A stretch of 64,000 bases of DNA from Bradyrhizobium iriomotense (lineage in GTDB: Bacteria; Pseudomonadota; Alphaproteobacteria; Rhizobiales; Xanthobacteraceae): NCBI RefSeq assembly GCF_018130765.1, contig NZ_JAFCJZ010000022.1:1-64000 (forward strand). Direction: 5' to 3'. The position numbers were made by a program, and so were the translations under genes. Positions 35,868 to 44,304 of this stretch are shown here, piece by piece. How positions within the stretch are numbered: position 1 is the first letter of the stretch; every line of letters starts with the position of its first letter. Below the pieces are notes generated by a model. It was not told the origin of the DNA, made no database searches, and saw only the letters and a program-made list of their open reading frames with translations.

Positions 35868-36130
35868 TAAACTTTAGCATCGCAGTCCGCGGTAAGGTCG
35901 CGGACCTGCTTTAAGATGGAGGTAACAATCGTGGTTAGCCGTCTATCAACCGGCTCTCGCACTTCGCGCAGTTGTCGCCCGCGGCTTTGGCGTGTCGCTT
36001 GACGCAAATGCATCTTGTGTTCCTTCCTGAATAGTTGTTCAGTCCTTGCGGGGCGATTTGCAGCGAATTGCGTGACGAAGCGTTCGGCCGCGGGGCGTGC
36101 GGACGGCGTGTGTGGGACAGGAAGCGCGCC

Positions 36131-36811
36131 ATGGTTTATCGGCGGACGCATCAAGTGGTTAAGCGCCTTGCGGCCCGGCGCAGTGCGATACTGGCGGCGG
36201 CGCGGGAGGCGGCGGCGGAAGGCGGGATGGCGGCGGTGCAGATCGCGCCGGTCGCGGTCCGGGCCAATGTCGCGGCCGGCACGGTCTACCGTTACTTCCC
36301 CTCCAAGGCTGAGCTGATCTCCGAACTGATCGCCGAGGTCTCCCGTGACGAGCTCGCGGCGATCCGCCGGGCGGCCGATGCCGCGCCAGGCCCGTCCTCA
36401 GCGCTGGCCGCGGCGGTCACCACGGTGGCGGTCCATACCCTGTCGCAGCGGCGGCTGGCTTGGGGCATCCTGGCCGAGCCGGTCGATGTCGACGTCAGCG
36501 CCTCGCGCCTCGCCAGCCGGCGCGAGATCGCCGGCGAGATCGCCAGCCGGATCGACGCGGCCGTACGTGCCGGTCATTTGCCGGCGCAGGATACCGCCCT
36601 TGCCGCCACTGCGCTGCTGGGGGCGCTGCATGAGGCGCTCGTCGGGCCGCTCGCGCCCGACAATCTCGAAGATCCCGTCAAGATGCGCGATGCGGTGCAG
36701 ACCGTGACGCTGCTGGCGCTGCGCGCCGTCGGCGTCATGGACGCCCGCGCCCGTGGCCTCGTGGTCCAGCAGACGCTGCTGCCGACGACGAAAGCGCTGG
36801 TTGGGGCGTAA
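36131..36811 (+). CDS. TetR/AcrR-family transcriptional regulator
   Basis: A 226-residue TetR protein; the helix-turn-helix is at about residues 20-62 (ILAAAREAAAEGGMAAVQ; NVAAGTVYRYFPSKAELI). The C-terminal half is an all-helical ligand-binding region. The start at 36131 has AGGAAG upstream. It is divergent from the PAP2 gene side and followed by a terminator; no obvious target operon lies beside it. Confidence 0.88.
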   Translation: MVYRRTHQVVKRLAARRSAILAAAREAAAEGGMAAVQIAPVAVRANVAAGTVYRYFPSKAELISELIAEVSRDELAAIRRAADAAPGPSSALAAAVTTVAVHTLSQRRLAWGILAEPVDVDVSASRLASRREIAGEIASRIDAAVRAGHLPAQDTALAATALLGALHEALVGPLAPDNLEDPVKMRDAVQTVTLLALRAVGVMDARARGLVVQQTLLPTTKALVGA

Positions 36812-36845
36812 AATCGCGCCGCGACAGAGGTCGCGCGCTGATCGT

Positions 36846-36876
36846 GCTCAGGCCATTGCCTGAGCGTGCCTTTTCG
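36846..36876 (+). terminator. Intrinsic terminator after TetR gene
   Basis: Perfect 8-bp stem GCTCAGGC/GCCTGAGC with CATT loop, followed by GTGCCTTTTCG. Confidence 0.75.
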
Positions 36877-36961
36877 TGAAACGCCTGCAAGTCCGCCGGG
36901 CCGGCCGGCTACTGTGCATGGGGTTGTTTTCCGACTTTTTTGTTTGGCCGCTTTGGCGGAC

Positions 36962-38398
36962 CTAGATGTTCGCGTCGCCCTCGGGGCCGACCGAGGCGAT
37001 GCGCACCATGTTGGTGGTGCCGGGGATGCCGAGCGGCACGCCGGCGACGATGATCACGCGCTGGCCGGCGCGGACGAAACCGTCCCGGAAGGCGATCTGG
37101 CCGGCGCGGTTCACCATGTCGTCCTGGTCGCGCGCGTCTTCCGCCACCACGCAATGCACGCCCCAGACGACGGCGAGCCGGCGGCCGGCGGTGATGTTCG
37201 GCGTGATCGCCACCACCGGCGGCTTCGGCCGCTCGCGCGCCACGCGCACGGCGGTGGAGCCCGAGCTGGTCCAGCAGATCAGGGCAGGCAGGTCGAGCGT
37301 CTCGGCGATCACGCGCGCGGCGTCCGCGATCGCATCGCCTACTGTCGATTCCGGGTCCGGCCGTTGCGCCGTGATCACCGAGCGATAGGTCGGGTCGCGC
37401 TCGACCTCCTCGCCGATGCGGTTCATGGTCGAGACCGCCTCGACCGGGAATTTGCCGGCCGCCGATTCCGCCGACAGCATGATGGCGTCGGCGCCTTCAT
37501 AGACGGCGGTGGCGACGTCGGAGACCTCGGCGCGCGTCGGCACCGGCGACTGGATCATCGATTCCAGCATCTGGGTCGCGATCACCACCGGCTTGCCGGC
37601 GCGGCGCGCCATCCGCGTCATCTGCTTCTGCAGGCTCGGCACGCGCTCCAGCGGCAGCTCGACGCCGAGGTCGCCGCGCGCCACCATCAGCGCGTCGGAG
37701 GCCTCGATGATGTCGGCGAGGCGATCGATCGCCTGCGGCTTCTCGATCTTCGCCATCACGGCGGCGCGGCCGCGGATCATCTTCTTGGCCTCGATCACGT
37801 CGTCGGCGCGCTGCACGAAGGACAGCGCGATCCAGTCGACGCCGGTGACGAGGGCCGCCTCGAGGTCGGCGCGGTCCTTCGCCGTCATCGCCGAGACCGC
37901 CAGGTCGGTGTCGGGCAGGCTGACGCCCTTGCGGTCGGACATGCGGCCGCCGACCACGACGCGCGTCACCGCGTGCTCCTTGGAGGTCTCCTCCGCGATC
38001 AGCCGGACCTTGCCGTCGTCGAGCAGCAGCGCATGGCCGGGCCGGAGCGCAGCCAGAATCTCTGGATGCGGGAGGTGGACGCGCGTGGCATCGCCGGGCG
38101 CCTTGTCGGAATCGAGGGTAAAGGTCTGCCCGTTCTGAAGCTGGACCGCGCCTTCCGCGAAGGCGCCGAGCCGGAGCTTGGGGCCCTGGAGGTCGACCAG
38201 GATGCCGATCGGCCGGCCGTAGCTGCTCTCGACATTGCGGATCGTCGCCACCAGCTCCCGCATCTTGTCATGCGGGGTGTGGCTCATGTTGATGCGGAAC
38301 AGGTCGGCGCCGGCCTCGAACAGGCGGCGGATCATCGCGAGGTCTGAAGAGGCGGGTCCCAGGGTCGCGAGAATCTTGATACGGCGAAGACGCCTCAT
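36962..38398 (-). CDS. pyk: Pyruvate kinase
   Basis: A 478-residue glycolytic enzyme converting PEP and ADP to pyruvate and ATP. FRINMSH (35-41), catalytic Lys217 in MAKIEKPQA with metal ligand Glu219, and MVARGDLGVE (238-247) are intact. The C-terminal domain (about 345-478) carries GSTAVRVARERP. The start overlaps the upstream DUF1036 stop by 4 bases (ATGA), so the two are coupled. Confidence 0.96.
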   Translation of the reverse strand: MRRLRRIKILATLGPASSDLAMIRRLFEAGADLFRINMSHTPHDKMRELVATIRNVESSYGRPIGILVDLQGPKLRLGAFAEGAVQLQNGQTFTLDSDKAPGDATRVHLPHPEILAALRPGHALLLDDGKVRLIAEETSKEHAVTRVVVGGRMSDRKGVSLPDTDLAVSAMTAKDRADLEAALVTGVDWIALSFVQRADDVIEAKKMIRGRAAVMAKIEKPQAIDRLADIIEASDALMVARGDLGVELPLERVPSLQKQMTRMARRAGKPVVIATQMLESMIQSPVPTRAEVSDVATAVYEGADAIMLSAESAAGKFPVEAVSTMNRIGEEVERDPTYRSVITAQRPDPESTVGDAIADAARVIAETLDLPALICWTSSGSTAVRVARERPKPPVVAITPNITAGRRLAVVWGVHCVVAEDARDQDDMVNRAGQIAFRDGFVRAGQRVIIVAGVPLGIPGTTNMVRIASVGPEGDANI

Positions 38399-38976
38399 GG
38401 CTTATTTCCGGAAGGGGGTGGCAGGCCGGGCGAGCCCGGGGGCGTAGCACCGGGCGGGCCATTGGGCAAACCCGGAACGCCGCCCGGGCCAACCGGTCCG
38501 GGCAGGCCAGGCACGCGCTGCTGCGCCGGCTGTTCGTTGGCGTCGGTCAGCTGCACCGTCCAGGCGCGCTGCTCGCCGGTATCGACCTCGAAATAGCCGG
38601 TGCGGTCATAGCCGCGTGCCAGGCAGTCCTCGGTGCCGCGGATGGTGAACTCCTTGTCGCGCGAGCACATGAAGGCCTGGCCCGACCATTCGCCGCCGCG
38701 GTCATAGTCGATGGCGTAGATGTAGTAATAGCGGGCGACCAGCGTGCCCCGCAGCAGCGTCTCGCAGGAGCGGGACGAGATGTTCCACCAGCCCTCCGTG
38801 GTCCAGCCCTCGGCGTCCTTGTAGCCGAGCGCAATGCCGACCCGGCTCGAGGTGTTGTTGCAGAGGCGGAAATCGGCGGAGGCCGGGCTGCTCCAGAGGC
38901 ACAGCAGGGCGACCGCCAGCACCGGGACCAACCGGGCGAGCAGGCGAAGGGGGAGGCGGGGAGATTCGGCAATCAT
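38395..38976 (-). CDS. DUF1036-domain exported protein
   Basis: A 193-residue protein with a signal peptide (1-34, SSPASA), a DUF1036 domain (FRLCNNTSSRVGIALGYKDAEGWTTEGWWNI, with C-containing strands to about residue 140) and a Pro/Gly-rich tail (150-193). It lies directly upstream of pyk with overlapping stop and start; the same pairing is common in Rhizobiales. Function unknown. Confidence 0.88.
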   Translation of the reverse strand: MIAESPRLPLRLLARLVPVLAVALLCLWSSPASADFRLCNNTSSRVGIALGYKDAEGWTTEGWWNISSRSCETLLRGTLVARYYYIYAIDYDRGGEWSGQAFMCSRDKEFTIRGTEDCLARGYDRTGYFEVDTGEQRAWTVQLTDANEQPAQQRVPGLPGPVGPGGVPGLPNGPPGATPPGSPGLPPPSGNKP

Positions 38977-39143
38977 TGTTGCGGAAGCTATACCAGATCA
39001 TTGACGATTTGGCGTAGGGCCGGGGAACTGCCCTAAAGCCGGGCTTTGGCCCGTTTGCACCGCGATATGGCAAAATCTGTGACAGGACCCCACCTGATCC
39101 CGTAAGGGTGACGATGTCTAAGGGCCAGCCGAGGGATCCAGCT

Positions 39144-39449
39144 ATGGCAATCGACGACAAAACCAGAACGGAGCTCGAGGCGGCCGCTTTCCGGCGCTTG
39201 GTCGATCATCTGCGGAGCCGGACGGACGTCCAGAACATCGACCTGATGAATCTGGCCGGCTTCTGCCGCAACTGCCTGTCCAACTGGCTGAAGGACGCTG
39301 CGGACGCCCAGGGCGTCGCCTTGAGCAAGGACGAGAGCCGGGAGGCCGTCTACGGCATGCCTTACGAGACCTGGAAGGCGAAGTACCAGGGCACGGCCAC
39401 GCCGGAGCAGCTCGAGGCGATGAAGAAGGTCCATCCCCACGGGCACTGA
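39144..39449 (+). CDS. DUF1244-domain protein
   Basis: A 101-residue small helical protein of DUF1244 (EAAAFRRLVDHLRSRTDVQNIDLMNLAGFCRNCLSNWL). The conserved FCRNCLSNW Cys pair may bind metal. The start at 39144 has GAGGGA ten bases upstream; the longer frame adds twelve residues. It is divergent from DUF1036-pyk and near GapR, a common Rhizobiales neighbourhood. Confidence 0.87.
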   Translation: MAIDDKTRTELEAAAFRRLVDHLRSRTDVQNIDLMNLAGFCRNCLSNWLKDAADAQGVALSKDESREAVYGMPYETWKAKYQGTATPEQLEAMKKVHPHGH

Positions 39450-39647
39450 ACGGCCCCGGCACGCATCGCCTGAGTCGCATCACACAACAGCTTTCTTTGC
39501 ACCCCCGCAGGAAGGTGTGGGCGCGCTGTGGACGAGCGCGATGCTTGCTTGAACGCGGGGGGCGCTAACGCTTAAGGGTCTATCCAGCACGCGCGGTGAG
39601 GGATGCCGGCGTCACCTCGTTTTGCCAGTTCCATTTGGAGTACCAAG

Positions 39648-39920
39648 ATGGCCACCACCGCCGCCGTCCGCGACGACGAGCCCGCGACGAAATTTGCCAA
39701 GGACCAGCTCAAGTCCATCATCGAGCGCATCGAGCGGCTGGAGGAAGAGAAGAAGGCGATCTCCGACGACATCCGTGACGTCTATGCCGAGAGCAAGGGC
39801 AACGGCTATGACGTCAAGGCGCTGCGCACCATCGTGCGCCTGCGCAAGCAGGACCCGAACGAGCGCGCCGAGGCCGAGACCATTCTCGAGACCTACATGC
39901 AGGCGCTGGGGATGCTCTGA
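39648..39920 (+). CDS. GapR-family DNA-binding protein (DUF2312)
   Basis: A 90-residue protein: a coiled-coil helix (AKDQLKSIIERIERLEEEKKAISDDIRDVYAES) and a C-terminal helical part (VKALRTIVRLRKQDPNERAEAETILETYMQAL). In Caulobacter, GapR clamps overtwisted DNA ahead of replication forks and promoters. Start 39648 has TTGGAG upstream. Assignment rests on the diagnostic LR(T/x)IVRLRK-x-D region. Confidence 0.88.
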   Translation: MATTAAVRDDEPATKFAKDQLKSIIERIERLEEEKKAISDDIRDVYAESKGNGYDVKALRTIVRLRKQDPNERAEAETILETYMQALGML

Positions 39921-40037
39921 AGGCGACAGGACCGCGCCTCACCCGTAAGAGTAGCTCGTCGGGCCGCAATTTGCGGACGGCCTGCGCTTGGGCAAAATCC
40001 GCTCGTCTGCTAGAATGCTCGGCGAAGGGACCGAGCT

Positions 40038-41804
40038 ATGGATGTGCCTGGACCAGAGCGCAGGCTCGCCGCGGTCCTCGCGGCTGACATGGTCGGCTTT
40101 AGTCGGCTGATGGAGGTCGACGAGGGTGGCACGCTTGCGCGCCTCAAGACCCACCGGATCGAGCTCATCGATCCGGCGATTGCCAAGAATCACGGCCGCA
40201 TCATCAAGACGACGGGCGACGGCATGCTCGTCGAATTTCATAGCGTCGTCGACGCAGTGCTGTGCGCTGCCGAAATTCAGAGCCGGATGGGGCGTCGCAA
40301 CGCCGATGTCCCGCCGCCGCGATGGATACAATTCCGCATCGGAATCAACCTGGGCGACGTGATCGTCGATCAGAACGACATTTTCGGCGACGGTGTCAAC
40401 GTCGCGGCACGGTTGGAGGCACTGGCCGAGCCAGGAGGCATCTGCATCTCCAGCGCGGTGCGTGACCAACTGGGCCAGCGTCTCGAGGGCGTCGCATTCG
40501 AAGACATCGGCGAGCAGAGCGTCAAGAACATCGCGCGTTCCATCCGCGTCTACCGGATTCGATTGGAAGATGGGCCGGCAAGCGCGCCGGCCGGCACGAC
40601 GGCCGGTGCAAAGGCGACTGGCAAGTCGAAGAAGCCGTCAATCGCCGTGCTGCCCTTCGCCAACATGAGCGGCGATCCGGAACAGGAGTTCTTTGCGGAC
40701 GGTTTGACCGAGGACATCATTACGGAGCTTTCACGCTTCCACGACCTGCTGGTGATCTCGCGCAACTCGGCCTTCGTTTACAAGGGAAAGTCCGTCAAGG
40801 TGCAGGACGTCGGCCGCGAATTCGGTGTCGACTACGTCATCGAGGGAAGCGTGCGAAAGGCCGGGGATCGCGTCCGCGTCACCGTCCAGCTGATCGATGC
40901 GGAGACGGATCGGCATATTTGGGCCGAGCGCTATGACGGCGAGCTCAAGGACATCTTCGCCATCCAGGACGAGATGACCCGGGCGATTGCCGCCACGTTG
41001 CCCGGCCGCGTCGAGGCGGCGACGCACGATCGGGCGAACCGCAAGCCGACGGACAACATGGCGGCCTATGAATGCGTGCTGGCCGCGAAGATCTTGCACC
41101 ATCGCTCCAATCGCGAAGACAATGCGCGGGCGCAACTCCTGCTCGATCGGGCGCTCGAACTCGACGCGAACTATGCTCACGCGCATGCGTGGAAGGCGTG
41201 CGTCCTGGGCCAGACTTGGGTCTATAACTGGTGCGCTGATCGCGACGCCACCTTCCAGCAGGTGGCTTCAGAGCTGGAAACCGCGCTGGGCCTCGACGAC
41301 AATGACAGCGACGTCCACCGCATCCTCGCGGCACTCAATCTCAATCGCGACGACCATGACAAGGCCACCTACCATCAGGAGCGTGCGCTCGCGCTCAACC
41401 CGAACTATGACCTCGTGGTGGTGCAGCAGGGCGAATTGCTGACCTGGCTGGGGAGGCCGGAGGAGGGCATCGACTGGATCAAGAAGGCGATGCGGCTCAA
41501 CCCGTATCATCCGGAACGATTCTGGAGCCATCTCGGGCGCGCCTATTACTGTGCCGAGAAATACGCCGAAGCCGCTGAAGCCTTCTCGAGGATATCACGC
41601 CCCGATCACACCCATCATGCATTCCTTGCCGGGATCTTCGCGCAGATGGGCAATGCAGTGGCTGCCGGCGCGCACGCGGCCGAAGTGCTCAAGCGCGAGC
41701 CGGCATTTTCGGTGGCCAATCATCTTTCGACCCAGCATTATAAGCGGGACGTCGATCGTCAGCGCTATGAGGCAGGCCTTCTCCGGGCAGGCCTGCCGGC
41801 TTGA
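40038..41804 (+). CDS. Class III adenylate/guanylate cyclase fused to TPR effector module
   Basis: A 588-residue cytosolic protein. The cyclase domain (about 8-170) has both metal aspartates (Asp17 in ADMVGFS, Asp61 in GDGMLVEF), Lys57 for base recognition and the Asn121/Arg125 transition-state pair, so catalysis is plausible. A TolB/FlgO-like segment (about 205-330, SIAVLPFANMSGDPEQEFFADGLTEDI) and TPR repeats (about 360-570) follow. Such fusions are abundant in Bradyrhizobium. Which nucleotide it makes is not certain. Confidence 0.9.
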   Translation: MDVPGPERRLAAVLAADMVGFSRLMEVDEGGTLARLKTHRIELIDPAIAKNHGRIIKTTGDGMLVEFHSVVDAVLCAAEIQSRMGRRNADVPPPRWIQFRIGINLGDVIVDQNDIFGDGVNVAARLEALAEPGGICISSAVRDQLGQRLEGVAFEDIGEQSVKNIARSIRVYRIRLEDGPASAPAGTTAGAKATGKSKKPSIAVLPFANMSGDPEQEFFADGLTEDIITELSRFHDLLVISRNSAFVYKGKSVKVQDVGREFGVDYVIEGSVRKAGDRVRVTVQLIDAETDRHIWAERYDGELKDIFAIQDEMTRAIAATLPGRVEAATHDRANRKPTDNMAAYECVLAAKILHHRSNREDNARAQLLLDRALELDANYAHAHAWKACVLGQTWVYNWCADRDATFQQVASELETALGLDDNDSDVHRILAALNLNRDDHDKATYHQERALALNPNYDLVVVQQGELLTWLGRPEEGIDWIKKAMRLNPYHPERFWSHLGRAYYCAEKYAEAAEAFSRISRPDHTHHAFLAGIFAQMGNAVAAGAHAAEVLKREPAFSVANHLSTQHYKRDVDRQRYEAGLLRAGLPA

Positions 41805-41851
41805 TCTGGCGCATAGCGGAGACCGATTGCCGATGCATCGAGAGTGAGACT

Positions 41852-42286
41852 GTGACCGAGCCGACATTGCCGCGCGAGGTGAGCCGGGCCTTCGACGCCT
41901 TTCCGGCACCGATGCGCAAGCGGCTCCTTCAGGTGCGCGATCTGATCTTTGCGACCGCCGCGGCGCATGAGGAGGTCGGCCGGCTCAGCGAAACCCTGAA
42001 ATGGGGCGAGCCCGCCTATCTGACCGAAGAGACGGGCAGCGGCTCAACGATCAGGCTTGGCCGCCTGAAGGATTCCGATCACGCCGCCATTCTGTTCAAC
42101 TGCAGGACGACGCTGGTCGACACCTTTCGCGAGCGCTTTCCAGATCAATTCGAGTATCGGCAGACCAGGGCGTTGCTGCTGCCGGTGGCGGGCAAATTGC
42201 CGAAGCGGGAGCTCACGGTCTGTCTGTCGCTGGCGCTGACCTATCATCTGGACCAGCGGGGCGGGAAAGCGAAATCGAAGCAGTGA
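41852..42286 (+). CDS. DUF1801-domain protein
   Basis: A 144-residue YdhG-like protein (SRAFDAFPAPMRKRLLQVRDLIFATAA; LKWGEPAYLTE; SLALTYHLDQR). GTG at 41852 follows a GAGAGTGAG and is preferred; an upstream TTG overlapping the cyclase stop would add 17 residues. It lies 47 bases after the cyclase gene. Family function unknown; DUF1801 proteins often occur beside YCII/SRPBCC stress clusters. Confidence 0.83.
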   Translation: MTEPTLPREVSRAFDAFPAPMRKRLLQVRDLIFATAAAHEEVGRLSETLKWGEPAYLTEETGSGSTIRLGRLKDSDHAAILFNCRTTLVDTFRERFPDQFEYRQTRALLLPVAGKLPKRELTVCLSLALTYHLDQRGGKAKSKQ

Positions 42287-42290
42287 ACCT

Positions 42291-42372
42291 GTAGCCCGGA
42301 TGAGCGAAGCGATATCCGGGATGTCTCAGCGCGCGCCACTTTCCCGGATGTCGCTGCGCTCATCCGGGTTAC
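42291..42372. repeat. Palindromic intergenic repeat (GTAGCCCGGATGAGCG family)
   Basis: GTAGCCCGGATGAGCGAAGC at the left and GCGCTCATCCGGGTTAC at the right, with CATCCGGG/CCCGGATG blocks inside. Convergent genes flank it. Confidence 0.75.
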
Positions 42373-42409
42373 GAGGCTGAGATCGTGGTTAGAAGGAGGG
42401 CTACCAGTC

Positions 42410-44032
42410 TCAGCGCAGCGCCGCCGTGCGCATGACGAAGGACGTCGTCTCGAGCTTCGCCGTCGCGCTGCCCGAGAAACTGTCGCAGGACAGGCCCCGC
42501 ATCGGATCGTCGGTGAAGCTCATCGCGATCACCGTCTGCGGCTTGACGAAATAGCCGCGCAGCGCCGCCGTATCGAGCTCGCCCATCAGCGTGACCGACA
42601 TCGCACGGCTGGCGCTCGGCGACAGCATCACGATCTTGAGCCAGATGCTCTCGCTCTTGGCCGCGGACAGGCGGGTTGCGGTCGCGACCATGCCGTCGAC
42701 GCTCTTGCCGACCACGCTGTTGATCTCGGTGGCGGCTGCTACGCCGCGGGCGCCGGGACGGGCAGAGCGCGGGATCGGCGCGGAGGCGGCGACGACATTG
42801 GTGCGGTCGACCGGGGAGGCGGCAGGCGCGTAGGCCAGCGCCTGAAGAGTTGCGCTGGACACGCTCGCGGTCGGTTGCGGATCGGTCGCTGAGGCAAGCG
42901 CCTGGCGGGCCTTCAGCGCCGCGACCTGCGCCGGCGTCGCCTGCTGCGGCGTGGCGGGGGTATCCCAGAAGCCGCGGGCATTGATGATGTCGGCCGGGGT
43001 CTCCGGCTTGGCCTCGGCAGATTTCGCGGCAGGCTTGTCAGCCACGGGCGCGGGCTTCGGCTTGGGCGGCGCGACGAGCTGCGCATCGGCCGAGGCGAGC
43101 TGGAGGGTGGCTGCGATCTGCGGCTTGGCGCGCGGCGTCGGCACCGGATCGGCCGGCTTGGCTGCGGCGGCGACCACGGTCGGCGTGGACGACTTCGCGG
43201 CCGGGGCCGGCGCGCCCTCGTCATCCTCGTCGCTGCTGGCGGCTGTCGGCGCTGACTTGCTCTTGAACAGGGCGGCAAAGAAGTTCGGCTTGCTGGCGCC
43301 GTCATCGCCGCTGCCGCGGCGCTCGATCTCGGCTTTGGCCAGCTCATAGCCCTTCAGCGGCGTGCCGTCGGTCGGCAGATGCACCGTCTTCCCGTCCGGG
43401 AAGACGCGGGCGAGCTGGTCATGCGTCATGCGCGGCCAGTGCCGGATGCTGCCGGTATCCAGGTGCACGAAGGGCGAGCCCGAGGTCGGATAGAAGCCGA
43501 CGCCGCCGCGCTGCAGGCGCAGGCCGGCGAAGCGGATCTGCTCCAGCGCCACGCCCGGAATGTAGAAGTCCATCGCATGGCCCAGCATGTGCTGGCTGAA
43601 GCGTGCCACACCGGAGGAGCGGCGGCGGAGCATGGCGTTGGTGGCGGGGGAGCGATAGGAGGAGATGATCTGGATCGGCTGCTTGCCGTCGACGTCGCGA
43701 TAGACTTCCCAGAGGATGTCGAAGAGGTGACGGTCCATGACCGTCTCGTCCTGGGTGCGCCAGTCGCGCAGGAAGTGGTTGAGTTGCTTCAGCGCGGCTT
43801 CGTCATAGCGCCCGTCGCGCTTGAAGGTGACGGTGAGGTCTTCGCCGGAATGGGTGTGGTGGAAGGAGAGGGTCTTGGTCTCGTTCAGCGCGGCGGCGTT
43901 ATGGACTGAACCTGCGGCAGCCAGCAGCAATACGGAAGCGAGGCCGATCCTGGATCCGACCTTCACTCCCGCATGGGACAACGACAGCACAGCAAATTGG
44001 CGTGCAAGACCAGTCAGCACGTATGAGCCCAC
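42410..44032 (-). CDS. DUF882/M15-like zinc peptidase-fold protein
   Basis: A 540-residue envelope protein. After a hydrophobic leader (about 28-48), a DUF882 domain (about 52-225) carries the M15-type pattern SQHMLGHAMD (146-155; His148 and Asp155 as zinc ligands) and FVHLDTG. A long Ala/Pro-rich region and an uncharacterised C-terminal part follow. The family is related to YcbK and D-Ala-D-Ala carboxypeptidases. GTG at 44032 is the assumed start; a GTG 23 codons later is an alternative. Confidence 0.82.
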   Translation of the reverse strand: MGSYVLTGLARQFAVLSLSHAGVKVGSRIGLASVLLLAAAGSVHNAAALNETKTLSFHHTHSGEDLTVTFKRDGRYDEAALKQLNHFLRDWRTQDETVMDRHLFDILWEVYRDVDGKQPIQIISSYRSPATNAMLRRRSSGVARFSQHMLGHAMDFYIPGVALEQIRFAGLRLQRGGVGFYPTSGSPFVHLDTGSIRHWPRMTHDQLARVFPDGKTVHLPTDGTPLKGYELAKAEIERRGSGDDGASKPNFFAALFKSKSAPTAASSDEDDEGAPAPAAKSSTPTVVAAAAKPADPVPTPRAKPQIAATLQLASADAQLVAPPKPKPAPVADKPAAKSAEAKPETPADIINARGFWDTPATPQQATPAQVAALKARQALASATDPQPTASVSSATLQALAYAPAASPVDRTNVVAASAPIPRSARPGARGVAAATEINSVVGKSVDGMVATATRLSAAKSESIWLKIVMLSPSASRAMSVTLMGELDTAALRGYFVKPQTVIAMSFTDDPMRGLSCDSFSGSATAKLETTSFVMRTAALR

Positions 44033-44183
44033 CCAGTCGACGAGCGTTCAAATGGACTCTCCCGCCAACCCCGTTAGCGCGCGAAAGAGGGTGAACGCTT
44101 TCTTAAAGCGAGAAGGTTAATTTGAGGTTGACCTTCCCGCCCCCAAACCAAGTCAGGATACGATCCTAAACCGTTGACTGTGG

Positions 44184-44212
44184 CAAAAAAACGCCCGCTG
44201 CCGGAGGGCGGG
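44184..44212 (-). terminator. Intrinsic terminator after L,D-transpeptidase gene
   Basis: On the minus strand CGCCC…GGGCG hairpin is followed by seven Ts. A second hairpin with perfect arms AGCGCCCCC/GGGGGCGCT lies at 44233-44261, nearer the gene. Confidence 0.75.
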
Positions 44213-44304
44213 TTGGAGGATGGTTAACGTTAAGCGCCCCCATCCTAGCGACGGGGGCGCTGATTTCATTGCAGAATTTCAGGAGATGAGACGCCGGGCG
44301 GGCC

